Below, one piece after another: positions 45,725 to 57,217 of a DNA stretch of 64,000 bases. The stretch covers positions 28,197,246 through 28,261,245 of the forward strand of contig CM034238.1 in the NCBI GenBank assembly GCA_019916065.1. The letters are read 5' to 3'. Both the position numbers and the translations under genes were made by a program. This DNA is from Vitellaria paradoxa. Lineage: Eukaryota > Streptophyta > Magnoliopsida > Ericales > Sapotaceae. The notes under the pieces were generated by a model. It did not search any database. It was not told the DNA's origin and was given only the letters and a program-made list of their open reading frames with translations. Position 1 is the first letter of the stretch, and each line of letters opens with the position of its first letter.

Positions 45725-46732
45725 AGATGTAAAATTGATTCCTATATCATAAAAGATTTGTATATAATAAATTAAAAGAAATCCAATCAATTACAATTAT
45801 TATCAAGGCGGATGATTACTCCAATCAATTACAGGTTTATTATTTTCTAAGGTAGAGGTTTTCATTCAAATTTTTGGGATGTTTAGTTGAAATGAAGAAA
45901 ATTTTGTCTCTCGCCGCACCATCAATTTTCCCTCGACATAAAACTCAATTTTTCTTCTAGAGGGAACTGAAGAGAGTGAAGACTTAATTTGTTTAATTAT
46001 ACTCTCTCTTAATTTGAGAAGAGTAATGTCACAGTCAAAATATTTTATTAAAAAAAAAAAACATAATAAATGACAGGTAATTTGTTTATATTCTTTCTTA
46101 ATTTGAGAAGAGTAATGTTATACAATCAAACATTTTATCAAAAAAAACCACAATAAATGACAAGCCTGAAAACTTTTTTTTTTTTAATAATAATCTATTA
46201 AAATATATTTTTATTAGATTTTACCATCGACAAATCATTTTAGCTCTTTTTTCTGCGTTATGACAAAGTAATAATTTTCATTTCATGAACATTGAGCATT
46301 TACCATGCACTAAACCCATTCTGCCGCAAGTGTTGGGGCAGATAAATATGATCTTTTGGAGCCCATTTGGTACACAGGAGAGAGAGAAAAAAAAAACCAC
46401 AAACAAAAACAAAAAACTTTTACCTAACGCACACATCAATAATTATCAAAAAAAAAAAAAAAAACGCACACATCAAAAAATAAATGAATAAATACACAAT
46501 TACTAACTTTTATTAATTTTCTCAATCTTTCTCTAAATTTTTCTGATTTTTAAAGTTTTACCAAACTCAAAAAAATCTCTAAATTGCCACAAGCTAAAGT
46601 TTTTTTCATGGAAAGTCAAGCGAGCCCTTCACGTGAAATTCACACTTTTCATACTTTCAAGGAGAATATATACCAATATTTCTACGTCACTTTCATGTCC
46701 CAAAATTTTAATAACCACGTGTTAAAAATCAA
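45725..46732. other. AT-rich non-coding stretch
   Basis: It contains poly-A runs and a locally repeated segment: TTGTTTATATTCTTTCTTAA near 46083 resembles 45988-46060, each copy with AATTTGAGAAGAGTAATGT. Nothing coding is seen. Confidence 0.3.
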
Positions 46733-47981
46733 GGGTTAAATATTTACTTACCCCTTAAACTATCAAAATTTTTTTTACTTCTCCTTCAATTACCAATTGA
46801 ACTCCATTCCCCCTTCAACTATCATTTTTTCGTTTAATAAGGACAAATTACATTTTCCATCCAATATATGGATGGAAAAGTTAGTCACAAGATTATATTA
46901 GTCTTTTAGTTTAAATATCCATTTGCCTCTTAAAATATTACATTTTCTTACTTCCCCTTTCATCTATCAATTGAACTAAAACAAGAGTATTTTGGGTTAA
47001 ATATCTACATTGAACTAAATTGGCACAAAAGCTAATGGCTTATTTTTTTGATTGCGTGTGCATGGCATTATTTTTACAGGTGATGTTTATAATTTGTTTG
47101 TTTGCCAAAACCAAAAAAAAAAAAAAAAAAAAATTATGCGATTGCCTATGCAATTAAAAAATAAGCCAATAGCTTTTGTGCAAATCTTTTTTGTCACATG
47201 CCGACTTACACATGTATCGCGTGTACCCCAGTCTCTAATTAAATGAAAACCACCATTATCACCATTATTAAATCAAACTAGTAAGATTATTATTATATAT
47301 AAAGTAAGTCAATTGCAATGTAAAATAACTCAATTCCAACTCCATTAATCTCGAAAAGTGACTGTTTTAAAATAAAATTGTGTTGCTCGATACTTACAAA
47401 GTCGGTTTTCTTCCGGTAGGAGCCCTGAAAACCTATGCCATTTTTGAAACCCTAGCTTTATTGATGAAAACCCTTCAGATCCGCAATGAAGTTGAAAAAC
47501 GATGACTGAACTAAAAAACCCCAATTGATTTAAAATAAAAAAGATTCCCAAATTGCTAAACCAATTAGAAGGTTATAGGTTTGTTTTAATCGACATAAGT
47601 TTACTTTGCTAAACCAATTAGAAGATTATAAATTTATTCTGCTAACCATCAAGATTCCACAATGGAATTGATCAGCATAAGTTTGCTTTGAATCCCTTTG
47701 GAAATATTTGATTTAACTGGTAAAAGTTTATTTTGATCAATAAATTAAAAACCCATGATTGTTTTGAGTGTACGAAAATGTCCATATTACCCCCTTTCCT
47801 TTTTTCATTAGTTAAAAAAAAATAATTAACGATTTCTGTCACAAATTTTAAATGAAAAACATAATTTATCTTTAGTAAAAAAGAAAATGATAGTTGAAGG
47901 GGGAAGGGAATTCAATTGATAGTTGAAAGGGGAAGTGAAAAAAAAATTTGATAATTTAGGGAGTAAATAGATATTTAACCC
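46733..47981. mobile_element. Mutator-like TIR element, 1249 bp
   Basis: GGGTTAAATA...TATTTAACCC with terminal inverted repeats of about 120 bp (including CCTTAAACTATCAAAATTTT and CCCCTTCAACTATCA mirrored at the right end). They are flanked by the perfect 10 bp direct repeat TAAAAATCAA (46723-46732 and 47982-47991). Long inverted repeats and a 9-11 bp duplication suit Mutator-like elements. A partial third copy of the terminal sequence occurs at about 46910-47010. The interior contains a hairpin MITE and no transposase. Confidence 0.8.
47023..47181. mobile_element. Hairpin MITE nested in the Mutator-like element
   Basis: GCACAAAAGCTAATGGCTTA (47023-47042) and its near-perfect inverted mate TAAGCCAATAGCTTTTGTGC (47162-47181) bracket about 120 bp, which contain an A run at 47113-47133. 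The arms extend to about 32 bp. The whole unit can fold into one hairpin. Confidence 0.65.
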
Positions 47982-48260
47982 TAAAAATCAACTACATAGT
48001 TTAAGCATGATTTGTATTTGGGTTGCTAAAACATATTCGAGATTGACTCATTATAAAATCAAGTAAAGTTCAAATACAATTTTTATCTCAAATACTTTCA
48101 AACTTGATTCAATAAGTTTAAATCTGTATAAAATAATTAAGCGAAAGTTCGACTTGAAAACTTAACGAGCCAAACTCAAATAGATTTTCAAACCTAACAA
48201 GATCAACTTGAGAACTTAACAAGTCAACCTTGAAAAAGTACAGGAACAATAAGCAAGGGG

Positions 48261-48342
48261 GAGAAAATGGCATTCATAATGTCACTGCAAGCTGAAAGAT
48301 GGAGAAAATGGCATTCATAATGTCACTGCTAGCTGAAAGATG
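48261..48342. repeat. 41-bp tandem duplication in the host gene 3' flank
   Basis: Two adjacent copies of the unit beginning GAGAAAATGGCATTCATAAT differ by one base (GCAAGC/GCTAGC). They lie 70-150 nt past the stop codon, probably in the 3' untranslated region. Confidence 0.9.
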
Positions 48343-48411
48343 GAACCACGGGTCCCAGCAGTTCAATTTTCATTTCCTAGCATCCTCCAGATGCATTTCT
48401 AGGAGAGGTAA

Positions 48412-51400
48412 TCAAAGCGGAGTAGTATTAACAATAACATTCAGTAGCTTCTCCTCTAATTCACCTTCATCTATCCACATAGAACTTTGACGACGCAACA
48501 ATTCGTTCTTCTCTTTCTTCCTCTCCTCAATTTGCTTTGCTTTCATCCTCCAATATTCAAGCTTCTCCGCTCTTTCTTTTAACTAAATCCAAACGAAATG
48601 AAACAAAGTCAGGTTGACCAACCAGTAGAAAGAGCGAATAAGCAAAACCTTGAAGAAAGCACAAGAGAATAAATGGTAGCTATAAGCAAGCATTCCTTCC
48701 GATTGTAAGGAACATGTCTACTGTACCAAAATGGATAATTTATGTTCGAAGGCAAGGAATAACAGCCTTGATCACTCTCAAATTTTGCAACAGATGCACC
48801 AAGTACATATAAATTCTATACCAGATTTACTCAGCTATCCTACATGCACGCACATACAGATACAGGATTAATTAAATTTATCATCCTTTCACTTCGCCAA
48901 AAATCCCACTATGGTCCTCTTGTTCAGTAGTCACGAATCCTAAAATTCAAACAACAGAAGGGGAAAAAAATGACTAAACAACAATTGTTTCATTTCAAAA
49001 ATATAAAGTATCCAAAGACTGCCAAGTCCTTAGATTCATACATATACAGAGTTAATTGCACTGACCACCCATTCACTTTAGCCAAAATTGAACCTTGATC
49101 CTTTTCTTTTCAATTATAATAATCAGCCTCTTACGCTAAAAATCAAATCTCAATGTCTTTCTTCTGTCAAATTTATGGACAGAAAATGCTATTGACCATG
49201 TCATTTTTTGTCACATTTATTTAACAATAATTGAGAGAAGGTTCACATTGCAACTTGACAATTAGTGTAAGACATTAACTGTTAAAACTAAAAGTAGGGG
49301 TATCAAAATGGAGCTTTGAAAAAGGTATAAGGATGCCAATTGTAATTAACCCATATCTATATGTACTAACAGAGGTTGCCAGCTGGACTGAGTTTGTGCT
49401 CATATTACATCCTAGACCAGTCAATAGTACCAAGAGAGAAAATAAAAAAATAAAATAAAAAAGACAAACTTATCCATGTGATAAAGTTGTGAGACCCAAG
49501 GAAACACCACCCTAGTGCCTTACAAGAGAGTAAAAATAAGCCTACTAATTTTGAATAAGATGAGGAATAAACCAATCAAAATTCTTCAATCCTCAATTTT
49601 AGAGTATGCAAGGTATCTTGGCCTAACACAATTTTTTTATCAGAGAAATCATTAGAATTCTCACCAGAAGATTGACACAATAAAACAAGGAAACATGCAA
49701 AATGAAAGTAGACACAACTTCAAGGTTCCAAGGGAAGCCAAAGTAATTCTGCATTTTAATCACACCCACCAACTGCATCATATAGCCTCAAAGCCTTTGC
49801 GTTTTCAATTGCACCTTGTCTTGGGTACCAATCCTTCTTCTCAGTGCCATTTCGTTAAAACTAAATTTAAGAGAAATCTACCCCCTTCAACCCTATCTTA
49901 TTCCTCTTGAGCAAACCTACCGATCATGGAGATTACTCTGCCGGAAATGAAGAAGAGGTGTGTCCATCTTGGCATGGAGAAGCATAATAAGGTGGTGGAA
50001 CAGCAAATCTCAGAGCAATGTAAGTCTTAGGATTCCTATTCCAAAACAATCTTCTGAGATTCGAAGCGATGTGGCTCTTAAGTTGGATTCAATTAGAGAT
50101 GGGTTGGCCCTCATATGTTTCAGACAAAGATAAAGGCCTAATTGCTATAGGGCTCAGTATTATTTCTCGGCTTAATGACACAGCTCAACTAATTAGCAGC
50201 AACGATGGCTGGGGCAAGTTGATGAGACCCATATTTTAAATAAAGCTGGGTCTTAAAACCATAATGGGTCAATGGATCATCAAGGAATGACTAGACACGT
50301 TGCATTCAATCAAGCAAGCCCACCAAATGATCCAGAAGCTTTTAGTCCAGGTATGTCTCAGAAGACATTCTTCTTTAAAGGCTTAGTGTAAATAGGTTGC
50401 ATCTTCTTCTTCTTCCAATCTTTCTGGGGGATCTTCAGTTAATTCTGGTTTGGATGGGAGGGATTACTCTGGGAATCAAATCATTGTGCCATCAGGGTGT
50501 CAACAAAGGCATGGTGCCTGAGTTTAGTACACAATATTGGGGGTGGGAGTGGCATGCTGGCATCCAACATAGAGCAATTACCCAAGAAAGACCACATTTA
50601 GCTTCCACCACCACCCCTCAAAATTAATCACATTTATACACAAATATCCATATCCATTTTCCTAATAAACGTTAATTATAAATTTTCATTTTACAAATAT
50701 GAAATGATATTTAACTCTTCACTAACTTCCCCCCCCCCCCCAAAAAAAAAAAATCTCTCTACAACTTTTTAAGTCTCTTCACACCAAAACAAGCACCGTA
50801 AATAGCAATATAAAGTGTTTTGGTAGGCTAGGTGAAGTTCTCCTAATAAGAGTGATCCCACCTCGTTTAGGTAAGTAGAAAATTTTTTACCATGCTATTT
50901 CTTCCTTGAAACCTTTTAATAACTCCATCCTACACATTTTTTTCCCAAAAAAAAGGACCCAAATAAGATGATGGAAGATTACTGATTCTACCACCCCCAA
51001 TGAAAGCCAACAAATCAGTATCATTCACCTTCCCCATCGAAAGCAACTCTGATTTGCCAACATTAACTTTCAGGCCTGAAGTAGCCTCAAAACATAATAA
51101 TACGCATATAAGATTGCCCCAATGCATCAACTTCACAAAAAAATAAGTGATCCACAAAAAGATGGGATACTTCCACACTACTAACCCCCCCCCTCTTCAA
51201 AGCCTTCAATTAAACCACCCTGAACCCCTCACCCCCTTACTAACCTATTAAATGTTTCAATTGCCAAATCTTGATTATTCGAAATATCCAGATGGACTTC
51301 CAATTTACAAGTACTAAAAATTTGATAGCGGATATACTCACTATAATATCCACTTTTTCAATTTATGTCTAAATCCCATTCTTTCTAGAAGATATATCAG

Positions 51401-54229
51401 GAACCCCAATTCATATGGTCTTGGTGGCTTTTCTGAATATCCAATTTCCAAATCACCCTAGGCAAACCACTTTTAATTCTTGAATCCATCACCTCATTTA
51501 CTATTAGAACCGCATCCAATTTTGCCACTCCTCAACAAAAAACGTTTTGAGTGTTTGACACAATTTTTCCAACAACTTTTTCATTCTCAATGCTAAAACT
51601 TTAACAATCAGTTTGTATAGACGTGCAATCAAATCAGTTATCCTAAAATCTAAAAGATCTTTTGTACCCCCATTTTTTAGGAAATAAAGCAATAAATAAA
51701 TTTTTCAAACCTTTTTCAAATTCTACCAGCACAAAGAAATTATCAAACACATTTATTATAATCTTTCAATTAATTCTAACTACTTAAAAAAAATGTGGCT
51801 GTGAATTCATTGGACCAGAGGCCTTATCCCATTTAAAGATTTTAAAGCTGCCAAAACCTTTGACTAGTAAACGTACTTCCAGTCCACTGCTCTCCTTAGA
51901 AATTCATACAAACTCAAAATCATCAAGTCTAGGACTCCATTGTTTTGATTTAGTAAATAAGGGTGAATAGAATTTGCAGAACCATCTTTGATCCCATCCT
52001 CTTTTTCAAACAAAGTACCATCAATAGACACTGCAACATTCAATGCAAGTTTAGAATTGACACATTCTTAATTTTAGTTGGTTGTAAGGAGTTTTCTCGG
52101 TTAATTAAATTGCAGCAGCATCTCAAGATGACCCAACACCTTTTAGATTCAAGAACATGTGTGACCATTTTAAGGATAAAGTAGCAGTGTGGTGGAAAAG
52201 TTGCGAGTTTAGATAGGGATGGCAATCATATCATGTTGTACCGTGTTCAAATTCATAATTCGGTTGATTCGTGTTTATATTCAAATATCTTAAATTTAAT
52301 AAATATATTAAATAATTATTTATTTCAAAATCAGAACAAAGCGTGTTAATTTAAAGTTAACGCATTCGTGCCGTGTTCATGTTTCGACGGTATTCATTCA
52401 TTTATTATTTGCAAGAAAATGATATGTGCAATTTGGCATTATCATATTTTGGTATGAATTAGATTTTTCTATACAATGTAAAACACGTTTTTGAGATTTG
52501 GTGGGCGATAAGAATTCTAAAAAGGAGGAAGATGGTTTAGAGATTAATTCCATTTTGTGACATTTTGTATCAGATGGTTGATTTGGGGGAGAAGAACCGA
52601 AGGCCCTTTCAGGATATTAAATTTTTTTTGAACAAAATAAAAATTTTATTTTTGTCTATTTTGTATAGTTGGCAATCAGAGCATATAGAAATGGGTTTAA
52701 ATGGTTATTTACCTTTTATTGCACATATGGATGTATAGTTCTGGTCTTTTTTGGGCTGATATAATCGGATGGCATACCCTTCAAACCTTTCAATAGATCT
52801 CCCCCCCCCCAACACACACACACACACACACACAAGAACATTTCAACAAAAAGAAGAAGCATCATACATAATAAGGAATTGGATTTGACATGCACACATG
52901 TGGGAGGAGATGAACCCACTCATTTGCTGTCATTGCGGAAACCTTGTGTCACCTTTTTGGCAACACCCTGGTGAACAATGACAAACAAACAAACGAACAC
53001 AAGAAAACACAAGATTTATGTGATTCAACAATTTGCCTATATCCACAGACAAGGTAAAATCAGTTTTCAATAATAAGAAACTCTAACAATGGAGCATGAA
53101 ATTACAAAAGAGATATGAGAGAATCTTAAAGAATGCTAGACAACCCTATCACTTGTTCTTACCTTTTCTTTCAACCCTAAAGAATCCTAGACAACCCTAT
53201 GACTTGTTCTTACCTTGTCTCTCAATCTATACCCATAGAATAGAAAACTCTAACCGTTACGATACGTCCCAAATATATAGAAACAAGAAACCCAATCAGA
53301 ACTGGACTCAGAAACCTGCCTGAAATAGAACTGGCAATTTTGTACCATGTATTAAACCCCGCAACCCCCAATCTTTTATGAGTTTACATGAGTCAATATG
53401 AGCCACAACTCTAACAACTCCACCTTGGCGAATACTCATCCCACCTTGTACTCATCATTAGAAAACTAAATATTGGTAACTCCACCTAACATTTTCCTTA
53501 AATTTAACTCATTAAAATGAAATTATAAGTCAATTTGGGTTCCATTCAATTTGCTTTAAATTAGTAGCAGAATATGAATTTTTTTCTCCTTCCCCTGAGT
53601 TCTCAGAGCAACCAATCAACACCCCCCCCCCAAATAAAAAGCAAGCACAGAATGATGATAAATTACAAATTTGTTACATCTATAATTTTGTTTCCCTTTT
53701 TTCAATTTTCTATCTGAAGGAACACAATGCATGTTCTTTAATTTTCTGAGCAAACACACAAAGTCAATATTAAGCAATAACAACGGATACAGAGAGTTAA
53801 GGAACATACTAGGGTTTGGCGGAACTCTGCCTCGGCCACCTCCCTTTCGGCCGCTTGTGCCTTCTTGGTGGCAGCCTTGGCGGCCTTGCGCTCCTCGTTG
53901 GCGATGCGAATAGCTTCTCTCCTGGCCTCGTCCTTTCTCTGCTTTTCCAGCCTCTGCAACTCCATTTCATGTATGTACTCCTTTCGGACATCCTTAACTT
54001 TCTTCGCATACTCGCGTCTCAGCCGCGCAAGTTTAGCCTCAGCCTCTCTGGGGTCCTTGGGGTGCTTCCAGCTGTTGAGGTACTGGTTGGGTGGGAGGAA
54101 CTGATGGTTGGGCTGGTGGTGGGATAGGGCCGCGCCGGCGGAGGTGGCGGACGTGCAGAGGGATCGTAGCGGCCCGATGAGATTGGATTTGAGGCTGGGT
54201 GGTCGGAGGATGCTGCCTGATGCCGCCAT
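48412..54229 (-). CDS. Two-exon gene: mitochondrial-type coiled-coil protein, 196 aa
   Basis: Exon 1 (53810-54229) starts at ATG 54229 (MAASGSIL) and codes for 140 residues. Exon 2 (48582 down to 48412) codes for 56 residues and ends in TGA. The donor is CTA|GTATGT and the acceptor TTTAG|TTA, phase 0, with a 5227 bp intron. The first 58 residues have no acid and are rich in Ser, Arg, Leu and Pro, like a mitochondrial or plastid presequence. [16 protein letters not shown] follows, then a highly charged Lys/Arg/Glu/Ala helix (about 60-175) with coiled-coil character, including [20 protein letters not shown] and [20 protein letters not shown]. The TTG 57 nt upstream is in frame but not a plausible start. 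Exon 1 is GC-rich, unlike its surroundings. I recognise the conserved plant family but not its function; a mitochondrial ribosome-associated role is a guess. Confidence 0.85.
49050..49352. mobile_element. MITE in the intron, about 300 bp
   Basis: AGTTAATTGCACTGACCACC at the left and GGATGCCAATTGTAATTAAC near the right are diverged inverted repeats. Internal text (CACTTTAGCC, TTGATCC) is of the same general type as the termini at 5183 and 46733, all probably Mutator-like. A fragment of similar type occurs at about 48868-48950. The target duplication is unclear. Confidence 0.5.
50790..51965 (-). pseudogene. L1 LINE reverse transcriptase fragment in the intron
   Basis: Minus-strand pieces, right to left: ALKSLNG (about 51850), then in shifted frames [31 protein letters not shown] (51670-51590), a FVEEWQNW block (about 51530) matching the usual F-x-x-G-RQI, and [21 protein letters not shown] (51120-51055). 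Last are SNLPSSYLG (50985) and [19 protein letters not shown] (about 50890-50830). These are L1 RT motifs from fingers to thumb. The stretch that should hold the FADD active site (about 51170-51480) is largely missing or scrambled. It lies in the same orientation as the host gene. Confidence 0.85.
52801..52833. repeat. C run and CA microsatellite
   Basis: Ten C residues, AA, then (CA)n of about eleven units, inside the intron. Confidence 0.95.
53127..53228. repeat. 51-bp tandem duplication in the intron
   Basis: Two units beginning TAAAGAATGCTAGACAACCC and TAAAGAATCCTAGACAACCC, period 51 bp, with a few changes. The region around it (52930-53460) resembles sequence found in some copia LTRs, a weak recalled similarity. 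Confidence 0.8.
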
Positions 54230-55130
54230 TCTTGAGAGACTAACGAGGGTTCTGCGTAGATACTGTGGTTTTACGCCCTCACGCAATATACAAGGAAGCC
54301 CGTGGCTCGAGCGTGAGACTTGAGAAAAGGTTGTGAGATTTGGAGATAAATTGTTAAGTCTAACGTTTATATTTACTATTTTTTCGTTTATATTTATTAT
54401 TTATTATTTATATTTATAAATTTTTTAAGTTAATAATAAAAACATATTTATTAAATTTATTTTTATTTTTTTAAAAAATAAAAACTTAAACAAAAAAAAT
54501 AAGCAACAAAAACTTTTTTCACTGTCTTTTTTTTTTGTTATAAATACTTGATCCATTTTTGTTGTATTATATTAAATAAATTATTTTATTTAAATTTTTG
54601 TTAAAATAAAATTATTTTTAATAAATAATATAATTAAATAAATTTGTTTAATTAACTAATTTAATTTGATTTAATTAATTAAATTATATTTTTATTAAAT
54701 TATTTTTTGTAAATAATATAATTAAAATAATTTAATTAATAATTGACATAAGGTTAGAATTTTACGGCTCAACATGTGTGGCACTTAAATACTTTAATTA
54801 AACGCTTTAACCCCTTGTTGAAGTGTTAAGTCAATCTGACTCACTCATACTGAGAAGTTAAAATTGAAGATAAATATATTAGAAAATTAAAATACTTTAA
54901 GGGAAATACAAAAAAGTAATTGGAGAACTTAGAGAATGCTTTTTTATTATTTTTCTTAGATTGTTTTCAAATAAAGGGGTCACCCTTATTTATAGTATTC
55001 CACCTCCTCAATAGATTGTGATGATTTAATTTAAATAACGATAAGAATTTAGTTTTTAAAATTCTCCGTTGAAATATCTAAAATATTTATAAGAAAACAT
55101 TTCTTAAAAAAGTTTCCTACACTTTCTAGA
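54230..55130. other. Upstream flank of the coiled-coil gene
   Basis: The gene reads leftward, so its promoter must lie here. The 54230-54360 part is moderately GC-rich and probably the 5' untranslated region. Beyond it the DNA is very AT-rich (TTTATT and AATTAA repeats to about 54760). No TATA box or motif stands out enough to call. Confidence 0.35.
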
Positions 55131-55139
55131 ATCTATATA

Positions 55140-55860
55140 AATAAGAAACTCACAATTTTGAATTTCGGGTATTTTCAATCATTTGATTTGTTCAATGATC
55201 AGGATTAGTTATTTTTCTCTCTATTTTAGTTGCCTTTTCAGTCACTTTACATAGAAACACACTCTCTCATTGTTCTCATATTTTTTTTGAATAATTTTTT
55301 ATAAAAGTTTTTAAATTAATATTTTAAAAATGTGATAATATTTGTAATAAATAATAAAAATTTACATATATATTAAACAGTGTATAGATACCTATTAGAT
55401 AAAGTTAATTAAGATTTTTTATTTTAAAAAATGATATTTAAACTTTAAATTTCTTTAAAAATTTATTAAATAATAAATATTTAAATTAAAAATTCAATTT
55501 TAATGTACATAAAACTTAAAATTTTAAATACGTATATTTTTACACTTTTTGTGTCATCTATAAAATAAGGAAGTTCAAAAATTTAGATTTGAGATATTTC
55601 AACCGTGAATTTATTCAATTATTAAGATTACTTCTTTTTCTCTCTATTTTAGTTATCATTTTGGTCAGTTCACATGAAAGCATATTCTCTTATTCTTTCC
55701 ATATTTTTTTGAATACTTTTTTTTACAAAAGTTTTTTAATTAATATTTTTTTAAAAAATGATAATATCTAAATAATAAGAAAGCTTGAAATTTTGAATTT
55801 AAGATATTTTTAGCCGTTTGATTTTTAAGAAATTTATAATCTTGTTAGAGTCACTAATGA
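55140..55860. repeat. Diverged direct repeats of about 210 bp
   Basis: Segments at about 55140-55345 and 55565-55775 align in direct orientation (shared TTTTTCTCTCTATTTTAGTT, TTCTCATATTTTTTTTGAAT-like and AAAGTTTTTAAATTAATATT blocks). A third partial copy begins at about 55778. Period is about 425 bp. The element type is unknown. Confidence 0.65.
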
Positions 55861-56231
55861 TTTCATATAATATAATCAATTTTAGAGATACAAACGAAAA
55901 GAGTACTTGTCCAGTTAACAATTAGCATTACTAAACTTATTTATTTTTTACTTACCATTACCGTCTTGAACCTATTTATTTTTTTAGTTCGAATTCTAAA
56001 CCCATCCCACCCAAACCTGTTAAACCTGATTAAGTACAATTGGACAAATTACATGAAACTCGCTTTGACAAACCCATTAAATACCTAATTTGAAATAAAA
56101 AAAATAATAAGTGGTAAAAATGTTAAATTTATCAGATCAAACAAAACTCATTGGTTCTGGCTTTAAGTTTAGATTGAGCAAACTCATTGGTTTAGGCTCT
56201 AAGTTTAACATATAGCTCCTTCCATTAGAAC

Positions 56232-56393
56232 TGTAAAACCTGCATCTATACAGTACAATATTGTCCGTTTTAGGCTTAGTTAGCTGCTTTCTAAGGGTCA
56301 CCTATCCTAATCTCGCCCTTACTCAAGCACACTTAAGAAGTTTTCACTGAATTTAGTGCCTTCATGACTTTAAAATGTGTTGTACTTGCATCA
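56232..56393 (-). repeat. 5S-rRNA-derived module, minus orientation
   Basis: On the minus strand, GTGCTTGAGTAAGGGCGAGA and TTAGGATAGGTGACCC follow the 5S rRNA internal promoter (box A TTAAG-GTG, then GGGCGAGA, then GGATGGGTGACC). The module starts TGTAAAACCTGCATC on the plus strand and is an inverted relative of the module at 57035. Cassandra TRIM elements carry exactly such 5S segments in their LTRs. Confidence 0.65.
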
Positions 56394-57034
56394 CTTCTCT
56401 GCTTCACTTTCCTACTAACAAAGTCCCTCACAGACAGATCCCTCACAGTCCCTAACAATCCTTCTCCCTAATAAAGTATGCACCTTCACGTGGCCCCACA
56501 CTTTTGGTTAAGTATTGGCTCCCTTGCAAGTAGGTCCCTCAAAGTTCTTGATAATCCTCTCCTTTTGACAATCCTCTCCCCTAACAAGGTATGTGCCCAC
56601 ACGTGGCCCTACACTTCTGACTTAGTATTGGCTCTTATATCATTTGTAATGACCCGCATCTACATGGCAAAGTATTATTTGTTTTGGTATTTGCAACCCT
56701 CACGGTTTTGTTTCTATGAGACCACACAAGAACCCTAGAAAAGGTCTACTACATAGATTATTGAACTCTTAAATAGTACATTCTCATTCCATACCCAAGC
56801 GATGTGGGATAGAAGCATTGCTTCATTACCTTACCCCTTGTTTCACTCTCTGGTAGACAAAGTCCCTCATAGGTACAAGTCCCTTATAAGCACAATCCTT
56901 CCCTTAACAGGGCATGCGTCCTCATGTGCCCGGAGTCCCTCACAAGCACATGTCCCTCATAGTCCCACAAAATCCTTCACTCTAATAGGGCATGTGTCAT
57001 CGTCTGGCCCCACACTTCCAACTAAGTTAAGTAT
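56394..57034. repeat. Interval between 5S-derived modules, with GTCCCTCA repeats
   Basis: Repeated blocks of GTCCCTCAC-A, CAATCCT-CTCCC-AA and GTATG-GC..CACGTGGCCC-ACAC recur about five times (56415-57015). At 56647 TGTAATGACCCGCATCTACA reproduces the module start without a 5S core and continues into CCCTCACGGTTTTGTT, a phrase familiar from Cassandra-like LTRs. The frames at 56478-56738 and 56802-57128 are translated repeats. Confidence 0.5.
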
Positions 57035-57217
57035 TTGTAACAATCTGCATCTACTTAGTACAACGTATTTTAAAGCCATGAAGGAACTGGATTTAGTGGG
57101 AACTCCAAGGTTAAGCGTGTTCGAATAGGGGCAATACTAGGATGAGTGACCCTTTTAGGAAGCAGCTAACTAAGCCCAAAGCAGATAATATTATACTATG
57201 TAGATATAAGTTGTTAT
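57035..57217 (+). repeat. 5S-rRNA-derived module, plus orientation
   Basis: GGGAACTCCAAGGTTAAGCG then TGTTCG, GGGGCAATACTAGGATGAGT and GACCC (about 57097-57152) match plant 5S rRNA from its middle to box C with a few changes. The module's own ends, TGTAACAATCTGCATCTAC and GTAGATATAAGTTGTTATA, are inverted repeats. Box A (AGGTTAAGCGTG) and box C (AGGATGAGTGACC) are each about one base from consensus, so the polymerase III promoter may be partly intact. Confidence 0.7.

Larger units (their letters stand above)
48583..53809 (-). other. 5.2-kb intron of the coiled-coil gene
   Basis: It contains a MITE (49050-49352), an L1 fragment (50790-51965), a possible MITE end near 52214 (TAGGGATGGCAATC), a CA microsatellite (52811-52833) and a 51 bp tandem duplication (53127-53228). 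The frame at 49920-50640 on the plus strand is not recognised. The rest is AT-rich. Intron growth by transposon insertion is the simplest explanation. Confidence 0.75.

Noticed and set aside
46355..46585. Another MITE between GCCCATTTGGTACACAGG and TTTTACCAAACTC
   Set aside because: Ends share only about eight bases and no target duplication was found; probably chance in AT-rich DNA.
52214..52400. hAT or Mutator MITE starting TAGGGATGGCAATC
   Set aside because: One end looks familiar, but no matching second end or target duplication was seen, so it is only mentioned under the intron.
53816..54323. Plus-strand frames over exon 1 of the host gene
   Set aside because: Antisense shadows of a GC-rich exon; the minus-strand frame has the presequence, helix and splice signals.
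57090..57165. A functional 5S rRNA gene
   Set aside because: Only the middle and 3' half of 5S is present, with several changes, inside a repeat module; the 5' third is missing.
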